A stretch of 64,000 bases of DNA. Origin: Citrus sinensis. Its lineage: Eukaryota; Streptophyta; Magnoliopsida; Sapindales; Rutaceae. A program made the position numbers and the translations under genes. This document shows positions 34,990-47,301 of the stretch, in pieces. The stretch spans positions 11,502,001-11,566,000 of the forward strand of contig NC_068560.1 of the NCBI RefSeq assembly GCF_022201045.2. Reading direction: 5' to 3'. The notes beneath the pieces are model-generated. The model was not told where the DNA came from. It did not search any database and saw nothing but the letters and a program-made list of their open reading frames with translations. Position 1 is the first letter of the stretch, and every line of letters begins with the position of its first letter.

Positions 34990-37640
34990 CCTTAGTTCTA
35001 TTATGTTTAACCTTCCCCACATGGTTTCTACATTCCATTTGCTTGACTCACAAGCTAACAATTCCAATCAAGTTCAGTAAGTCTTTGAACTTGACTGTTG
35101 GTAAAGGCTTTGTTAAAATGTCAGCGGGATTAACTTTAGAAGGAAATTTAATCACATTAATAAGCCCATTGCTTATCTTATCCCTATGTACTGCATCCTT
35201 ATGTCAATGTGCTTGGTCTTCTCATGATACTTAGGATTTTTGCTCAACTGTATTGCATTGGAACTATCACAATTGATAGAAACTAATTCTTGTGTAAATC
35301 CTAGCTAAGAAACCAACCTTTTCAACTAAATTGCCTCCTTAACAGCTCAACAAGAGCAATGTATTATGCTTCTATAGTTGACAGGGCCACAACTGAATGT
35401 AAAGAAGCTTTCTAGCTCATTGCACCTTCACATAAGGTAAACACATAACCTGTAATAGACCTCTTTTTGTCTAAATCACCTGCAAAATCTAAGTCCACAA
35501 AGCCAAACACCTCTGTTGTAGCTCTACTCACTCTGCCATACAACATTCCATACTCTACAGTCCCTTGGAGATACCTTAGAACCTATTTTACTCCATTCCA
35601 GTGCTCTTTGCTTGGATTTCTCATGAATCACAACTTCAATACTGTATGCTAAATCAAGTCTTGAGCAAACCATTACATACATAATACTGCCGACTGCACT
35701 AGAATAAAGGATTTTCTTCATATATTCAATATCAGAATCATACACAGGCTCTTGCAATTTACAAAGTCTAAAGTGAGCTGCCAATGGAGTTGATACAAGT
35801 TTTAAACCAACCATAGCATACCTATTTAGAACCATTTTGACATATACAACTTGAGAGAGGAATAAGGTCTTTGTATGTCTGTCTTTCACAATCTGCATAC
35901 CTAGGATCCTTGTTGCAATGTCTATATCCTTCATCTCAAACATAGGATTTAACTCATTTTTGAGTTTTTTTATTTCTCTTCTATGTTTACATGCTACAAG
36001 CATGTCATCAAAATAGAGAAGTAAATAGATTCTATCATCACCAGCAAGGGTTTTAAAATTCACACAGCTATCATATTGGCTCCTACAATATCCACGCACA
36101 AGCATGAACTCATCAAACCTGATATACCATTGCCTGGGTGACTATATCATCACCAGCAAGGGTTTTAAAATTCACATAGCTATCATATTGGCTCCTACAA
36201 TATCCACGCACAAGCACGAACTCATCAAGCCTGATATATCGTTGCTTGGGTGACTATTTCAGCCCATACAATCTTTTCTTAAGTAAACAGACCATGTCCT
36301 TAGTTCCTTCTTCAATGACGCCTTCTAGTTGAGTCATCAATATTTTTTCATCAAGGTTTCCATGCAAAAAGTTGTCTTCACATCCATTTGATCTAATTGT
36401 AGATCATAAAATATTGCAATAGCCAACAGAACCCTTATTGAGCTATGTTTGACTATAGGTGAGAAGACTTCATTAAAGTCTACCCCTTCCTTTTATGTAA
36501 ACCCCTTGCCAACAAGTCCAGCTAGGGATTTCTTCTTTGAGCTTGTAGATCCATTTACAACCTATTAGCTTCTTTTTGGAGGGCCTCTTAACTTGGATCC
36601 AAGTGTTATTTTTCTTGAGAGAGGTTATTTTTTCTTCCATTGCTATAAGCCAATTGTGTTTATCCTTACTACTCATGGCCTCTTAATAGTTGATTGGTTC
36701 TTCCCCATTCATTTTAGTTGCTACAATAAGTGCATAGGAGATTAAATCTGCAATGCTATATCTTTTCATAGTTTTATGACCCTTCTATCCCTATCTCTTG
36801 CAAGCTGAAATTCTTTAATTTGATGTCTGAGTGACACCTTTGGTGACTTACAATTAATTCTTTCATCTTTACTACTTCTGGTATCATTCACCTCCAACTC
36901 AAAATTATTTTTCTGAACAAAACTTGAAGCTGTAACAATTATTTCAACTGTATTTTGCAGCATAGATTCTTCATTAAAGACTACATCCCTATTGACCAGA
37001 GTCCTTGATGATTTCCACTAATGCACCATCTTGTACCCTTTGACTCCCTTTGAATATCCAATAAAGTACCCTTTAATGGCTCTTGGGTCTAATTTTTCCT
37101 GATTTTGTGTGCATATGCTAAGCAACTAAAAATTTTGAGGTCGCTTAGATCAAAAGGCTTACCAGACCAAACCTTATGAGGAGTGTTAAAGTTTAAGGTC
37201 GATGAAGGGCTTCTATTCATTAAATAGGTTGCTATCGTTACTGTTTCTGCCTAGAAATATTTAGACAAGTTAGCATTGAGCAACATACATTTGACTTTTT
37301 CAATTAAAGTCTTGTTCATCCTCTCAACAAGTCCATTCTACCGAGGTGTGTCTCTGACAGTTCTATGTCTCACAATGCCATGTTGCTTGTTGAAGGTATC
37401 AAACTCACTATTACAAAACTCAAGACCATTATTTGTCCTTATCATTTTCACCTTTCTACTTGTTTGATTTTCCATTAATGGACACCATTCTTTAAACTTT
37501 TCTAGGACTTTATTTTTAGGCTTCAAGACATACACCAAAACTTTCCTAGAATTATCTATGAAGGTGACTCAACTAGCCAAAAGTAAAAAAATATTTAACT
37601 CCAAAGATGGACACACCTCTCAAGAAGCTATCGATATTCA
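34990..37640 (-). pseudogene. copia pol remains (integrase, RT, RNase H)
   Basis: Reading the minus strand from 37640: integrase (KPKNKVLEKFKEWCPLMENQ, IRTNNGLEFCNSEFDTFN, NGLVERMNKTLIEKVKCM); RT start (NNTWIQVKRPSKKKLIGCKW); RT core with the YLLLYFDDMLVA active-site motif (YFDD in place of YVDD) and STPLAAHFRL; then a weakened RNase H region with S-A-L-Y- style remains near 35300-35420. Stops and frame changes separate the pieces. It is a typical plant copia lineage, distinct from the element at 49340-54928. Confidence 0.85.
36034..36257. repeat. 112-bp tandem duplication inside the copia RT
   Basis: 36034-36145 and 36146-36257 are adjacent direct copies with about five differences (start ATCATCACCAGCAAGGGTTT, end TGACTAT). 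It repeats the RT segment just before the catalytic motif. Confidence 0.9.
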
Positions 37641-37807
37641 AAAGGTAATGATGATAGGTGAGCCGTCAACTTGATAAATAAAACCATTCCCAAAACAATA
37701 GGCTTATCGGGTACTATACTAAAAATATTAAAAGCCTTCTTTTTGTGAAAACGTGTTATAAATCTTAAATTTCATAAGAAGACATATTACAACAAGATGA
37801 CATAAAT

Positions 37808-38407
37808 TTATAGAAATTCAGAATATCTTCTTTCTTTCTGAACATGATTTCTACAATCTCTTTCTATGAATGTCACGTTTTCATGACCGCCAGCCTCAAC
37901 AACAAGTGATTGATAATTTTTGCACAATTTGATTCCTGCTCGATCATTTACATCAAACTTCTTTTTTGCATATGTATTGAGGCTATGATTGCACAGAAAA
38001 TACTTGGATTTGGTTGGAGTTAACAGCGCATGGTTGTGGTCAAGATTTAAGCTTCGAATTGTCCACTTTCCATCATCCCCTAAACCAGCTCCCAATCTAG
38101 CATTGCAGCCTGTTTTTGCATTAGGTTGGGGCTTTAAAATTTTCACAGATTTGCTTCTTGTCTCACCACTTCTCCCACAAGCAAAAGTCACATTTCTAAG
38201 AATCCCATAACTATCCTTTCTACTAGTTCTCCTCAAAACCGGAAACCCTTTTCTTTTACTATACCCTTTGAAGTAAATAAACAGATCGGTATCACTATCG
38301 AATGACATCCCAATTATTGGCTCATCGTCCTCCTCAATTTTCTCCAACTCTTCAATTTCGATGTCCTTTTCCATATTCTTTATTTCTACAAAATTGAAAT
38401 AATTCAC
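37808..38407 (-). pseudogene. truncated FAR1/FHY3-like DNA-binding protein
   Basis: An ORF of 199 residues with a FAR1-type zinc-finger domain at about 33-130: GMSFDSDTDLFIYFKGYSKR, GFPVLRRTSRK, C77, C101 and the closing DHNH pair (H124, H126). It continues with a conserved linker (NYQSLVVEAGGHENVTFIER, about 165-184) and stops soon after DCRN. FAR1-family proteins derive from Mutator-like transposases and are normally 600-850 residues; the MULE transposase and SWIM domains are missing here. It could be a gene fragment, a transposon relic or a truncated gene still able to bind DNA. Copia debris lies immediately downstream of its stop. Confidence 0.75.
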
Positions 38408-40166
38408 ATTGACAAAATGGAAGTAACAAAATGAAAATAATTCAGCACAATCTTACAAAACTAAACTAACTAATGATATAAATTGTGAACACAAATTTAA
38501 TATATACCAGCTGAATCTGCAACATATATTTATTTATTTCGTGCTTACTATTAACTTTGTAATACACATGAATGTTTGCTGCATCCTGCCTGAGGCTAGA
38601 CTTGCAAATCAAACTTATAAAATTCTATGGCTGCCAAACATGCTCCAGATCATGTTTTGTTGCATAATCATCCGTAATTACTAGACAATTAACATAAAAT
38701 TCTATGGCTGCCGAACATGCTCCAGATCATATAAATTAACATAATAGCAGCTAAGATGTCACAAATTAATAATGAGCGCAAAAAAAATCCAGTTAATAAA
38801 GCAAACTACCTGCAGAAATTGATTGCCACAATCGACGATGAGTGAAGTCAGTCACCAAGATGCAACTCAATTCCTCACACAACCAAGAGAAGGATACACT
38901 GTGAGAGAGAGCCGACGGATTTCACACCGTGAGGAAGAGTCCACGAGTAGAACAGAAAATGCCTTGGGAGAATTAGATGTTCAGATTTCTAGCTTGAATG
39001 AGGAGTGGATTTGGTGTGAATGAGAGTGAGAGTGATGGAGAATGCGTGTGTGAGATCTAATGCGCGTGTAGTGTGTTTGTTTGTTCAAACAGTAGCCTTT
39101 TATATTGAACACAAAATGCACCGTTCGCTGCTTATTGTGGTGCTTATTGTGGGCTGAATATCGGTGCTGATATGAAGTTACATAAAAATACGAAATCAGT
39201 AATTTTAATCTAATATCATCAAAATTGATTGATGATGAAATAATGTAATGTTGCATGGTGATGGTACGGTGGCGGTAGGATTAATGTAGTCATGTAGACA
39301 TATTTACTCTATTCCTGTGGGTATTGCACAGAGAATTGATTAGTTACTTCCTCTGTCTATTTGATCTGCTTAATTTGTAGTGCTTCATTATTTGTCTATT
39401 TTCTCAATATTTCATAAACCTCAAACTTGTCAGAATATTTCGGTGCTTATTTTTTAAACTTGTAAGTTTATATTTCCTTCATTGATCCTTGCTCCAAACC
39501 TTGATCTTTATCCTATTTCATATTTGAAAACGTTATGGAAATCACACCTAGCCAGTAATCAAATGAATTTATAGGTTCGTTTCGCTTGTATTTCATAATA
39601 ATTTCTTAAAACTTAATCCTTTACTTTGGCCATGTGGATTTGGTAGGGCGTGAATCCTGCTAATGCCTTAGGATTTGTCATTTCTGCAAGCGTGCATATT
39701 TCAAGTAATTTTTTATTGTGGTCTCTGTGAAGATCAAAATGCCGCAAATCACGCGGAATATGTTTCCCATAACACTCCCCTCGCTAATTAATTAACCTTT
39801 TAATAAATTCTCGATTGGCCTTATTGTTCTTAAAATATTAATCCTGTCGGCCAACGGCAAGATTCTCTGTATTTTGGACTGGGTGCTTCGAATTTTTTAA
39901 ACTCAACTTGCTCTCCCCACAATTAACAATTTTGAAGTTAAAATAATGGTGCAACTTTTTGACTCGAGAATAACAAGGCATCAGCATCCAAGTTTCATCT
40001 TGAATTAGAACGAAGAGATACAGTACCCTTGCATTGCTTCGATTGAGCCTTAACAAACCAAAATTTGTTCCTTTGTAGCAGTTCATTTCAATTTTCCGCA
40101 GAATTTCAGTTTCATTTTTTATAAATCCTTTGGTTTCTTCAACCTCCAACAAAATCGAAAAAAAAA
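38408..40166. other. intergenic region and CNL upstream DNA
   Basis: Holds a spaced 37-bp direct repeat (38617-38730) and the promoter side of the CNL gene. Short ORFs here (38823-39256, 39838-40152) show no recognisable product. The 160 bp before the CNL start codon probably include its 5' UTR. Confidence 0.5.
38617..38730. repeat. 37-bp direct repeat, 77 bp apart
   Basis: ATAAAATTCTATGGCTGCCR, then AACATGCTCCAGATCAT, at 38617-38653 and 38694-38730, one mismatch. Confidence 0.85.
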
Positions 40167-43100
40167 ATGTCCATCATCGGGGAGGCTGTTCTATCTGCTT
40201 CCATTGAGTTGCTTGTCAATAAGTTGGCTTCCGAGGGGCTTCGGTTCTTTGCACGCCAAGAGCAGATTCTGGCCGATCTGATGAAGTGGAAGAAGATGCT
40301 GATGAAGATTAATGTGGTGCTTGACGATGCTGACGAAAGGCAGAGGACTGACCAGTCTGTTAAGCTGTGGCTTGGCGAACTTCAGAATTTGGCTTACGAT
40401 GTTGAAGATTTGCTGGATGAATTTGAAACTGAGGCTTTGCGGAGGAAGTTGCTGCTTGGAGATGGAGAATCAGATGCTGCTAATGATGATCAACCAAGTT
40501 CCAGTACAGGCACAAGTATATTTCGGAAGCTCATTCCCACTTGCTGCACCACTTTTACTCCACGTTCGATTAAGTTCGATTACACCATCATGTCCAAAAT
40601 CAAAGAGATCAACGCCAGATTTCAAGATATTGTTTCGCAGAAAGACCTGCTGGATTTTAAAGAAAATTCAGTAGGGAGGTCCAGAAAAGTCAGACAGAGA
40701 CGAGAGACCACATCATTGGTGAATGAAGCCAAGGTATACGGTAGGGAAAACGAAAAGAAGGAGATCGTTGAATTGTTGTTGAGGGATGATTCAACACCTC
40801 ATGATCTGTTCTCGGTTTTTCCTATTATAGGAATGGGCGGGTTGGGAAAGACCACTCTTGCTCAGCTGGTCTACAATGATGCTCGATTGCAAGACCATTT
40901 TGATCTCAAAGCATGGACTTGTGTCTCTGAAGATTTTGATATCACCAGGATAACAAAATCTATCCTAAATTCCATTGGTACGGATCAGAATGTGGATAGT
41001 CTTGACTTCGATAAGCTTCAAGTGGAGCTAAAGAAGCAGTTATCTCAAAAGAAATTTTTGCTTGTTTTAGATGACGTTTGGAATGAGAATTACAATGATT
41101 GGATTGATCTGAGCCGTCCATTTGAAGCCGGAGCACCGGGAAGTAAGATTGTTGTCACTACTCGCAATCAAGCGGTCGTAGCAATCATGGGGACTGTTCC
41201 AGCTTATCCGTTGAAAGAGTTGTCAGATGAAGACTGTTTGAATGTTTTCACTCAACACTCTTTGGGGACAAGAGATTTCAATATGCATAAGTCTCTTGAG
41301 GAAATTGGCAAGAAGATTGTCATAAAATGCAATGGTTTGCCCTTGGCTGCCAAAACTCTTGGTGGACTCTTACGTGGTAAAACTGACCAACATGATTGGG
41401 AAGATGTCCTTAATTGCAAGATATGGGATTTGCCAGAAGAAAGATGCGATATTTTACCTGCCCTCAAAGTGAGCTACTATTATCTTTCTCCTCGTTTGAA
41501 ACAATGCTTTACGTACTGTTCGTTGCTTCCAAAGGATTATGAATTTAAGGAGGAGGAGATAATTTTGTTATGGATTGCCGTGGGTTTCTTGGATCAAGAA
41601 GATAATGGGAGGGAAAGCGAAGATTTAGGTCACATGTTTTTCAAAGAGCTACATTCAAGGTCACTTTTCCAGAAATCAAGCAACGATACATTACGGTTCG
41701 TGATGCATGACCTTGTCAACGACCTTGCCCAATGGGCTGCTGGGAACATATACCTTAGAATGGAGGATGCACCGGGGGGTAACAAGCAACAAAGGTTTTC
41801 CAAATCACTTCGTCATCTATCATACATTCCTGGAGGTCATGATGGCGTTAAAAGGTTCGCGGACTTCGATGATACTGAACATTTGCGAACCTTTTTACCC
41901 GTAATGTTGTCAAATTGTTGGGGTGGATACTTGGCTTATAGCATTCTTCAAAGGTTGCTAAAACTTCATCGTTTAAAGGTGTTTTCATTGTGTGGATATC
42001 AAATCTCTGAGCTACCAAATTCAGTTGGCGATTTGAGATATCTACGATACCTTAACTTGTCAAGAACTTGTATTGAAATTTTGCCGGATTCAATTAACAA
42101 GCTCTACAATTTGCACACACTACTGTTGGAAGACTGTGATCGATTAAAGAAGTTGTGTGCTGACATGGGAAACCTCATCAAATTGCATCATCTCAATAAT
42201 TCAACTACAAATTCACTGGAAGAAATGCCACGAGGAATTGGTAAATTGACTTTTCTCCAAACTCTTTGCAACTTTGCTGTGGGAAAAGACAGCGGTTCTG
42301 GGTTACAAGACTTGAAGTTGTTGATGTATCTTCGTGGAACACTTAAAATTTCAAAGCTGGAGAATGTAAAACACGTTGGTGATGCGAAGGAGGCTCAGCT
42401 GGATAAAAAGAAGAATCTTAAAGTGTTATTGCTTCAATGGACATGCAACACCGATACCGATGGTTCAAGGGACCTGGGAACTGAAACACGTGTGCTTGAC
42501 ATGCTAAGACCTCATCAAAATCTGGAACAATTTTTTATCAGTGGCTATGGTGGTACAAAATTTCCAATTTGGTTAGGCGATTCCTATTTCTCAAATTTAG
42601 TGACATTAAAATTTCAAAACTGTCACAAGTGTACTTCCTTGCCTTCAATTGGGAAACTACTCTCTCTAAAGCACCTTGAGGTATGTAGAATGAATAGAGT
42701 AAAGTCCTTGGGTTCACAGTTCTATGGCAATGGTTGTCCAAGTCCTTTTCCATGCTTGGAGACTCTTCGTTTCGAAGATATGCAAGAATGGGAAGACTGG
42801 ATTCCTCATGGATTTGATCAAGAAGCTGAAGTGTTTCCTAACTTACGAGAGCTTCATCTTCTAAGATGTTCTAAATTGCAAGGCACGTTTCCAGAACGTC
42901 TTCCTTCATTGGAGATACTTGTCATTCAAAGTTGTGAGGAATTGCTAGTTTCAATTAGAAGGCTTCCAGCTCTCTGCAAATTTGAAATTAGTGGATGTAA
43001 AAAAGTTGTGTGGAGAAGTCCAACTGATCTTGGATCGCAGAACTTAGTAGTTTGCAGAGATATATCAGAGCAAGTGTTTCTCCAAGGACCACTAAAGCTA

Positions 43101-44597
43101 CAGCTACCAAAATTGGAAGAATTGGAGATTGCTAATATTGACGAGCTAACGTACATATGGCAGAACGAAACTCGATTACTGCAAGACATTAGCTCCCTCA
43201 AAAGACTCAAGATTAAAAGCTGTCCCAATCTTCAATCTTTGGTGGAGGAGGACGAACAAAACCAGCTCGGGTTGTCATGCAGAATAGAATATCTAGAATT
43301 GATAAATTGTCAAGGCCTGGTGAAGCTACCACAAACGTCGCTCAGCTTAATTAATTCCTTGAAAGAGATAGGGATTTATAACTGCAGTTCACTTGTTTGC
43401 TTTCCAGAGGCTGCTCTACCTTCGCAGTTGAGGATAATTTCAATTCAGTACTGCAATGCATTGAAATCCTTACCTGTCACATGGATGCATGACACCAATA
43501 CATCTCTTGAGACATTGAAAGTTTATGGGTGCAATTTGTTGACATATATTACTAGTGTCCAGCTACCGGCAAGCCTTAAGCACGTGGAGATCGAAGATTG
43601 CAGTAATTTAAGGACTCTGAGAGAGGAAGGGGAAATCCACAACGGAAGCAGAAGGGACACCTCTCTTCTTGAGCATTTAAGGATTGTAAATTGTCAATCT
43701 CTCATAACTCTTTTTTCAAAAAATGAGTTACCTGACTCGCTTGAGCACCTTGAAGTTGGAATTTGCTCGAAGCTTAAATTTTTGTCATGTAGTGGCAATC
43801 TACCTCAGGCTCTCAAGTTCATTTGCGTTTTTAGATGCTCAAAGCTGGAGTCAATAGCGGAAAGGTTGGACAACAACACATCTCTTGAAGTATTTAAGAT
43901 TGGTTGCTGTGATAATCTTAAAATTTTACCGGGGGGTTTGCACAAGCTTCGCCACCTTCAAGAGGTTGGTATATGGAGTTGTGGAAATCTTGTGTCCTTT
44001 CCCGAAGGAGGATTGCCTTCTGCGAATCTAACTAAGCTCCAAATAACGTGGTGTGATAAACTAGAGGCGTTACCTGAGGGCATGAATAGTCTTCGAGAAT
44101 TAAACATAGGAGGTCTGGCAAGCATGGTATGCTTCCCAGTTGAGGCAGATGGTGCTATGTTTCCCAGCAACCTTCAGTCACTTGATATTCATGATACGAA
44201 GATTTGGAAGTCATTGATGGAGTGGGGGGAAGGGGGATTGAACAGATTCTCCTCTCTACAACGACTGTCAATCGGAGGACTTCATGACGTGGTGTCATTT
44301 TCACCACAGGAGTTAGGAACCACGCTTCCTGCCTCTCTAACCCATTTGTGGATTTATGATTTCCAAAACTTGGAATGCCTATCTTCAGTTGGCCAAAACC
44401 TCACGTCATTGGTGTATCTTTGGCTTTATGCTTGTCCGAAGCTAAAATACTTTTCAGACAAGGGCCTGCCTACCTCTCTCTTGCAACTGTATATCAAGGA
44501 TTGTCCGCTGATAGAAGAAAAATGCAGAAAGGATCAAGGACAGTATTGGCACTTATTAACCCACATACCTGATGTTCGATTAAATCGTCTTCTGTAG
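40167..44597 (+). CDS. CC-NBS-LRR (CNL) disease resistance protein, RPP13-like 1 type
   Basis: An uninterrupted single-exon ORF of 1476 residues. It is a predicted cytoplasmic immune receptor that detects pathogen effectors and switches on ADP/ATP exchange. The coiled-coil/Rx-N domain (about 5-95) carries the EDVID-like DVEDLLDEF (78-86). The NB-ARC domain has P-loop GMGGLGKTT (222-230), [15 protein letters not shown] (245-254), kinase-2 FLLVLDDVW (297-305), [14 protein letters not shown] (325-333), GLPLA (390-394), [19 protein letters not shown] (447-460) and MHD (513-515). About 20 or more leucine-rich repeats follow from residue 600 or so to the end, many with the LxxLxIxxCxxL spacing of this class. 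Every switch motif is intact, so it is probably functional. The start was chosen because [20 protein letters not shown] is the usual N-terminus. Opposite-strand and +1 ORFs inside are shadows. Confidence 0.97.
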   Translation: MSIIGEAVLSASIELLVNKLASEGLRFFARQEQILADLMKWKKMLMKINVVLDDADERQRTDQSVKLWLGELQNLAYDVEDLLDEFETEALRRKLLLGDGESDAANDDQPSSSTGTSIFRKLIPTCCTTFTPRSIKFDYTIMSKIKEINARFQDIVSQKDLLDFKENSVGRSRKVRQRRETTSLVNEAKVYGRENEKKEIVELLLRDDSTPHDLFSVFPIIGMGGLGKTTLAQLVYNDARLQDHFDLKAWTCVSEDFDITRITKSILNSIGTDQNVDSLDFDKLQVELKKQLSQKKFLLVLDDVWNENYNDWIDLSRPFEAGAPGSKIVVTTRNQAVVAIMGTVPAYPLKELSDEDCLNVFTQHSLGTRDFNMHKSLEEIGKKIVIKCNGLPLAAKTLGGLLRGKTDQHDWEDVLNCKIWDLPEERCDILPALKVSYYYLSPRLKQCFTYCSLLPKDYEFKEEEIILLWIAVGFLDQEDNGRESEDLGHMFFKELHSRSLFQKSSNDTLRFVMHDLVNDLAQWAAGNIYLRMEDAPGGNKQQRFSKSLRHLSYIPGGHDGVKRFADFDDTEHLRTFLPVMLSNCWGGYLAYSILQRLLKLHRLKVFSLCGYQISELPNSVGDLRYLRYLNLSRTCIEILPDSINKLYNLHTLLLEDCDRLKKLCADMGNLIKLHHLNNSTTNSLEEMPRGIGKLTFLQTLCNFAVGKDSGSGLQDLKLLMYLRGTLKISKLENVKHVGDAKEAQLDKKKNLKVLLLQWTCNTDTDGSRDLGTETRVLDMLRPHQNLEQFFISGYGGTKFPIWLGDSYFSNLVTLKFQNCHKCTSLPSIGKLLSLKHLEVCRMNRVKSLGSQFYGNGCPSPFPCLETLRFEDMQEWEDWIPHGFDQEAEVFPNLRELHLLRCSKLQGTFPERLPSLEILVIQSCEELLVSIRRLPALCKFEISGCKKVVWRSPTDLGSQNLVVCRDISEQVFLQGPLKLQLPKLEELEIANIDELTYIWQNETRLLQDISSLKRLKIKSCPNLQSLVEEDEQNQLGLSCRIEYLELINCQGLVKLPQTSLSLINSLKEIGIYNCSSLVCFPEAALPSQLRIISIQYCNALKSLPVTWMHDTNTSLETLKVYGCNLLTYITSVQLPASLKHVEIEDCSNLRTLREEGEIHNGSRRDTSLLEHLRIVNCQSLITLFSKNELPDSLEHLEVGICSKLKFLSCSGNLPQALKFICVFRCSKLESIAERLDNNTSLEVFKIGCCDNLKILPGGLHKLRHLQEVGIWSCGNLVSFPEGGLPSANLTKLQITWCDKLEALPEGMNSLRELNIGGLASMVCFPVEADGAMFPSNLQSLDIHDTKIWKSLMEWGEGGLNRFSSLQRLSIGGLHDVVSFSPQELGTTLPASLTHLWIYDFQNLECLSSVGQNLTSLVYLWLYACPKLKYFSDKGLPTSLLQLYIKDCPLIEEKCRKDQGQYWHLLTHIPDVRLNRLL

Positions 44598-45160
44598 TAA
44601 GATCTTGGGTGCAAATGTTATGGCAATCTCAGATGAAATTTCACTCTCTCCCATCTTTACTGTTCTTTTTAAAAAAGACTTTGAAATAGTTAATGCAACA
44701 ATTTCTGCTCTTGAGAACTACAAGGTGAACAGTTGTTGGATTCCTGTGAAAAGAATTTATTTGTTGAGGTTGATTGCTAGAATCTATATAATCTTCCTGA
44801 AGGTGTTGATGGTGCAAAATTTTCATTGATACTTGAAAATTGCAACATATGCAAGATAACAGAACAAAGAAGCTAGCTCATCCTAATTGGAACATTTCAC
44901 TTAGTGATGTATGATAAATGTGGGACTCTAATAATGTTTTGGAGACATTAAAAAAATAGAAGGGCTGGCAACAGATGTCTATGCACATGGAACTTATGGA
45001 CACCCAAAAATGACTCACCATCAACATTGCCACATAATTTAATTTTGTGCTGAGTGTGTATACAAAGAAAAATCAAATTCTTTTCGACATTCTCTAGGGT
45101 CTGTGGTCAGAAATGATTTACTTTTCTAATTTATAATTACCAAATGATTAGTGAAGTGAT
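44598..45160. other. CNL 3' flank
   Basis: Probably includes the CNL 3' UTR. No other coding region was recognised. Confidence 0.4.
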
Positions 45161-45175
45161 AAAAAGACACTGAAG

Positions 45176-45470
45176 TTAGTCTCTAATTCAAATCCCATCA
45201 TCAATGAGCATCTTTCTTTAATTCAAGCCATCCAAGAGCTTATCCGACATGATTGGTTGATTCAAGTGAATCATATCTATCGGGAAGCAAATGCAGCAAC
45301 AGATTTCCTTGCTACATATAGCTTATCTTTTCCTTTAGGTTTACATTGCTTTCAGTCTCTTCCTTTAAATATGCTTAGCATATTAAACAATGATGCTTCT
45401 GGGGTTGTACACTCCCGTTTAGTGTTGCCTTACCTCTTTTCAAAGCCCCTTATTAATCAAAAAAAAAAAA
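45176..45470 (+). mobile_element. 5'-truncated L1-type LINE, 3' end
   Basis: It encodes the end of a LINE RNase H domain (LIQVNHIYREANAATDFLAT, then YSLSFPLGLHCFQSLPLN) and finishes in a poly-A run (from about 45459). The flanks carry a direct repeat of 12-15 bp, (AAA)AAGACACTGAAG, at 45161-45175 and 45471-45482, the target-site duplication expected for L1-type insertion. Confidence 0.9.
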
Positions 45471-45724
45471 AAGACACTGAAGCATTGTAACATTTTTTAA
45501 AGAATAATAAATGAAAGTAAGAAACTGACCGACATGCACTTACAAATGATACCATTATCTTGATGGGTTGATAAATTAATATTTTTTGCTAGCATAAATA
45601 AAAATAACTTTAATAATTTTAATCATGAAAAATCATATTGCCTTTTATTTCTCCAAATTTTAAGATTGGGATTTCACTCTTATTCCAGATGTGTCACTCT
45701 AATTCTCATCAAGTGTGGAAAAGT

Positions 45725-45865
45725 TTGAGAAATCTTTAAAACCGCACAGTTTTAAAGTATTATAAAATTAACACTTTAAAACCATAGGATTTTAAAATTT
45801 TCTTGAACTTTCCCGTACTTTAAAATTCTAGATTAAAAATTTTCTATATATATATATATATAAAG
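45725..45865. repeat. relative of the 10195-10454 MITEs
   Basis: It shares the CTTTCCCGTACTTTAAAATTCT block with TTCCCGTATTTTAAAATTCT at 10314, has inverted TTTTAAAA-rich arms, and abuts an (AT)n tract (45845-45862). The termini are too decayed for exact ends. Confidence 0.5.
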
Positions 45866-46733
45866 CAACAAATAACGAAAAGATAGATTCATTTTGCTGG
45901 ACACTGATTTTATCTTTATAGAATCTGGCAAACACTTATTGGTGCTGGCCTCTGTTTTTCTTTTCACTTCTATTATTGGAAGAAAGTCGATAAAAGAAAG
46001 TTGACGAAAGAGACCACTAGATTTTTTTCTTTTGGTAAAGATTGGAAATCAGAAAAAAAAAATGTTAAGGTGCACCTTATTGGCAATTGAATCATGGTCA
46101 ACATTATTGTCATGTTAAAATTTCATGTTCTAAGTGTATGTATTTTGAAGGAAAAATCTGCATGCTTGCTTGTTTGTTTTGTAATTGTTGCCGGCAAATT
46201 AAAAGTATTTACTGTGGGCCACATCGAATGAATTAATAGTTTAGTTTCAGTGGAAATGAAAATGAAATATAAGGTAATCTGAGTATTTGGGGGTCATGCT
46301 TTTCAATCTTACCAGTTTCTTTCAAAAAAGAAGAAAATGAATTATCTTATGGACCCATCCTCCCACGTTTCACACATGGAATTGAATTATTGCCCTTAAT
46401 CTTAAATTAAACTTCTTATCTACAATTAAATTAAACTTCCATCGTTGATCCATTATCTTCCATACATTATTTGTTTTGCTACTTGTCTCGCGGTTACCTC
46501 AATCTACATATATGATATCAAACTAGAAACAAGGACACGTTCAACTACTTACTTTTGGTTATATACCGGATTCTGACTGCATTTATGAATTGAAGATTAT
46601 AGAAACTACTTGTGCAAGAAAATCGTCTTGGTACAAGATGTTTGAGTATCATTTTATATATTTTATGTCATTTATTAGGGTCTCTCTAAGATAATTTACC
46701 GTATCAACAATGTTTCTATTGCGTACCATTAGA

Positions 46734-46844
46734 TTTAATTAATGGTATACAATGTTTGTATTAAAAAAAAAAGATAAACAATTTAAATTTTAATTAATGG
46801 TATACAATGTTTGTATTAAAAAAAAAAAGATAAACAATTTAAAA
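46734..46844. repeat. 55-bp tandem duplication
   Basis: TTTAATTAATGGTATACAAT and the following 35 bp occur twice, differing only in the length of an A-run. Confidence 0.85.
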
Positions 46845-46958
46845 ATAATTATAACCTGTTGTTAACCGTTTAGGGTACTTTTGTAAAACCCTTGGAGTTC
46901 GAAATAATTTCACTTGAATAAGATGTTTTATTTAAAAATCACTTTTCAATTCTCCTTT

Positions 46959-47296
46959 TGTTAGAAAAGCTATTAGCCAGCAACACAAATAAAGAAGCAA
47001 CACAAGATAAAGAAGCAACACAAGATAAAGAATAAAATAAGAGAACAAGATATTATAGATTGATTTTATTCATTTCAATTGTGTGCACAAAACAAAGAGA
47101 TGAGCTCTCCTTATAGTTACATAATCACTCTATGAAATTAATGGAAACATTATGGATCATAATTCCTTATGAGATAGTGGGAGTTATAGAGAAGCCAAAG
47201 GTTGCAAGTGGGAGATAGTAGGGAGACTAAAGATAGTGGGGAGATTAAGAGATATATGTTATGAACATCCACATTTATTTTAATGAATTCATAACA
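46959..47296 (-). mobile_element. 338-bp solo copia-type LTR
   Basis: The ends TGTTAG...ATAACA give TG..CA termini and the flanking 5-bp direct repeat is CCTTT (46954-46958 and 47297-47301). The minus strand has an internal TATA-like ACTATAAGGAGAGC and then AATAAAATC, as in a U3-R promoter/poly-A arrangement, so the LTR points left. No internal region or second LTR exists, which indicates LTR-LTR recombination. Two 20-bp units (AGAAGCAACACAAGATAAAG) lie near its left end. Confidence 0.85.
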
Positions 47297-47301
47297 CCTT
47301 T

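Larger units (their letters stand above)
34517..37640 (-). mobile_element. decayed Ty1/copia element, minus strand
   Basis: A 445-bp LTR (34517-34961) with TGTTGA...TCAACA ends is followed leftward-to-rightward by a purine-tract complement (AATTTCCACCTTAG), then RNase H, RT and integrase remains in reverse order. Gag and the 5' LTR are not seen; the right boundary near 37640 is where integrase similarity stops. A 112-bp tandem duplication lies in the RT part. Multiple stops and frameshifts make it inactive. Confidence 0.8.

Noticed and set aside
37989..38210. 73-residue plus-strand ORF
   Set aside because: Shadow of the FAR1-like ORF on minus.
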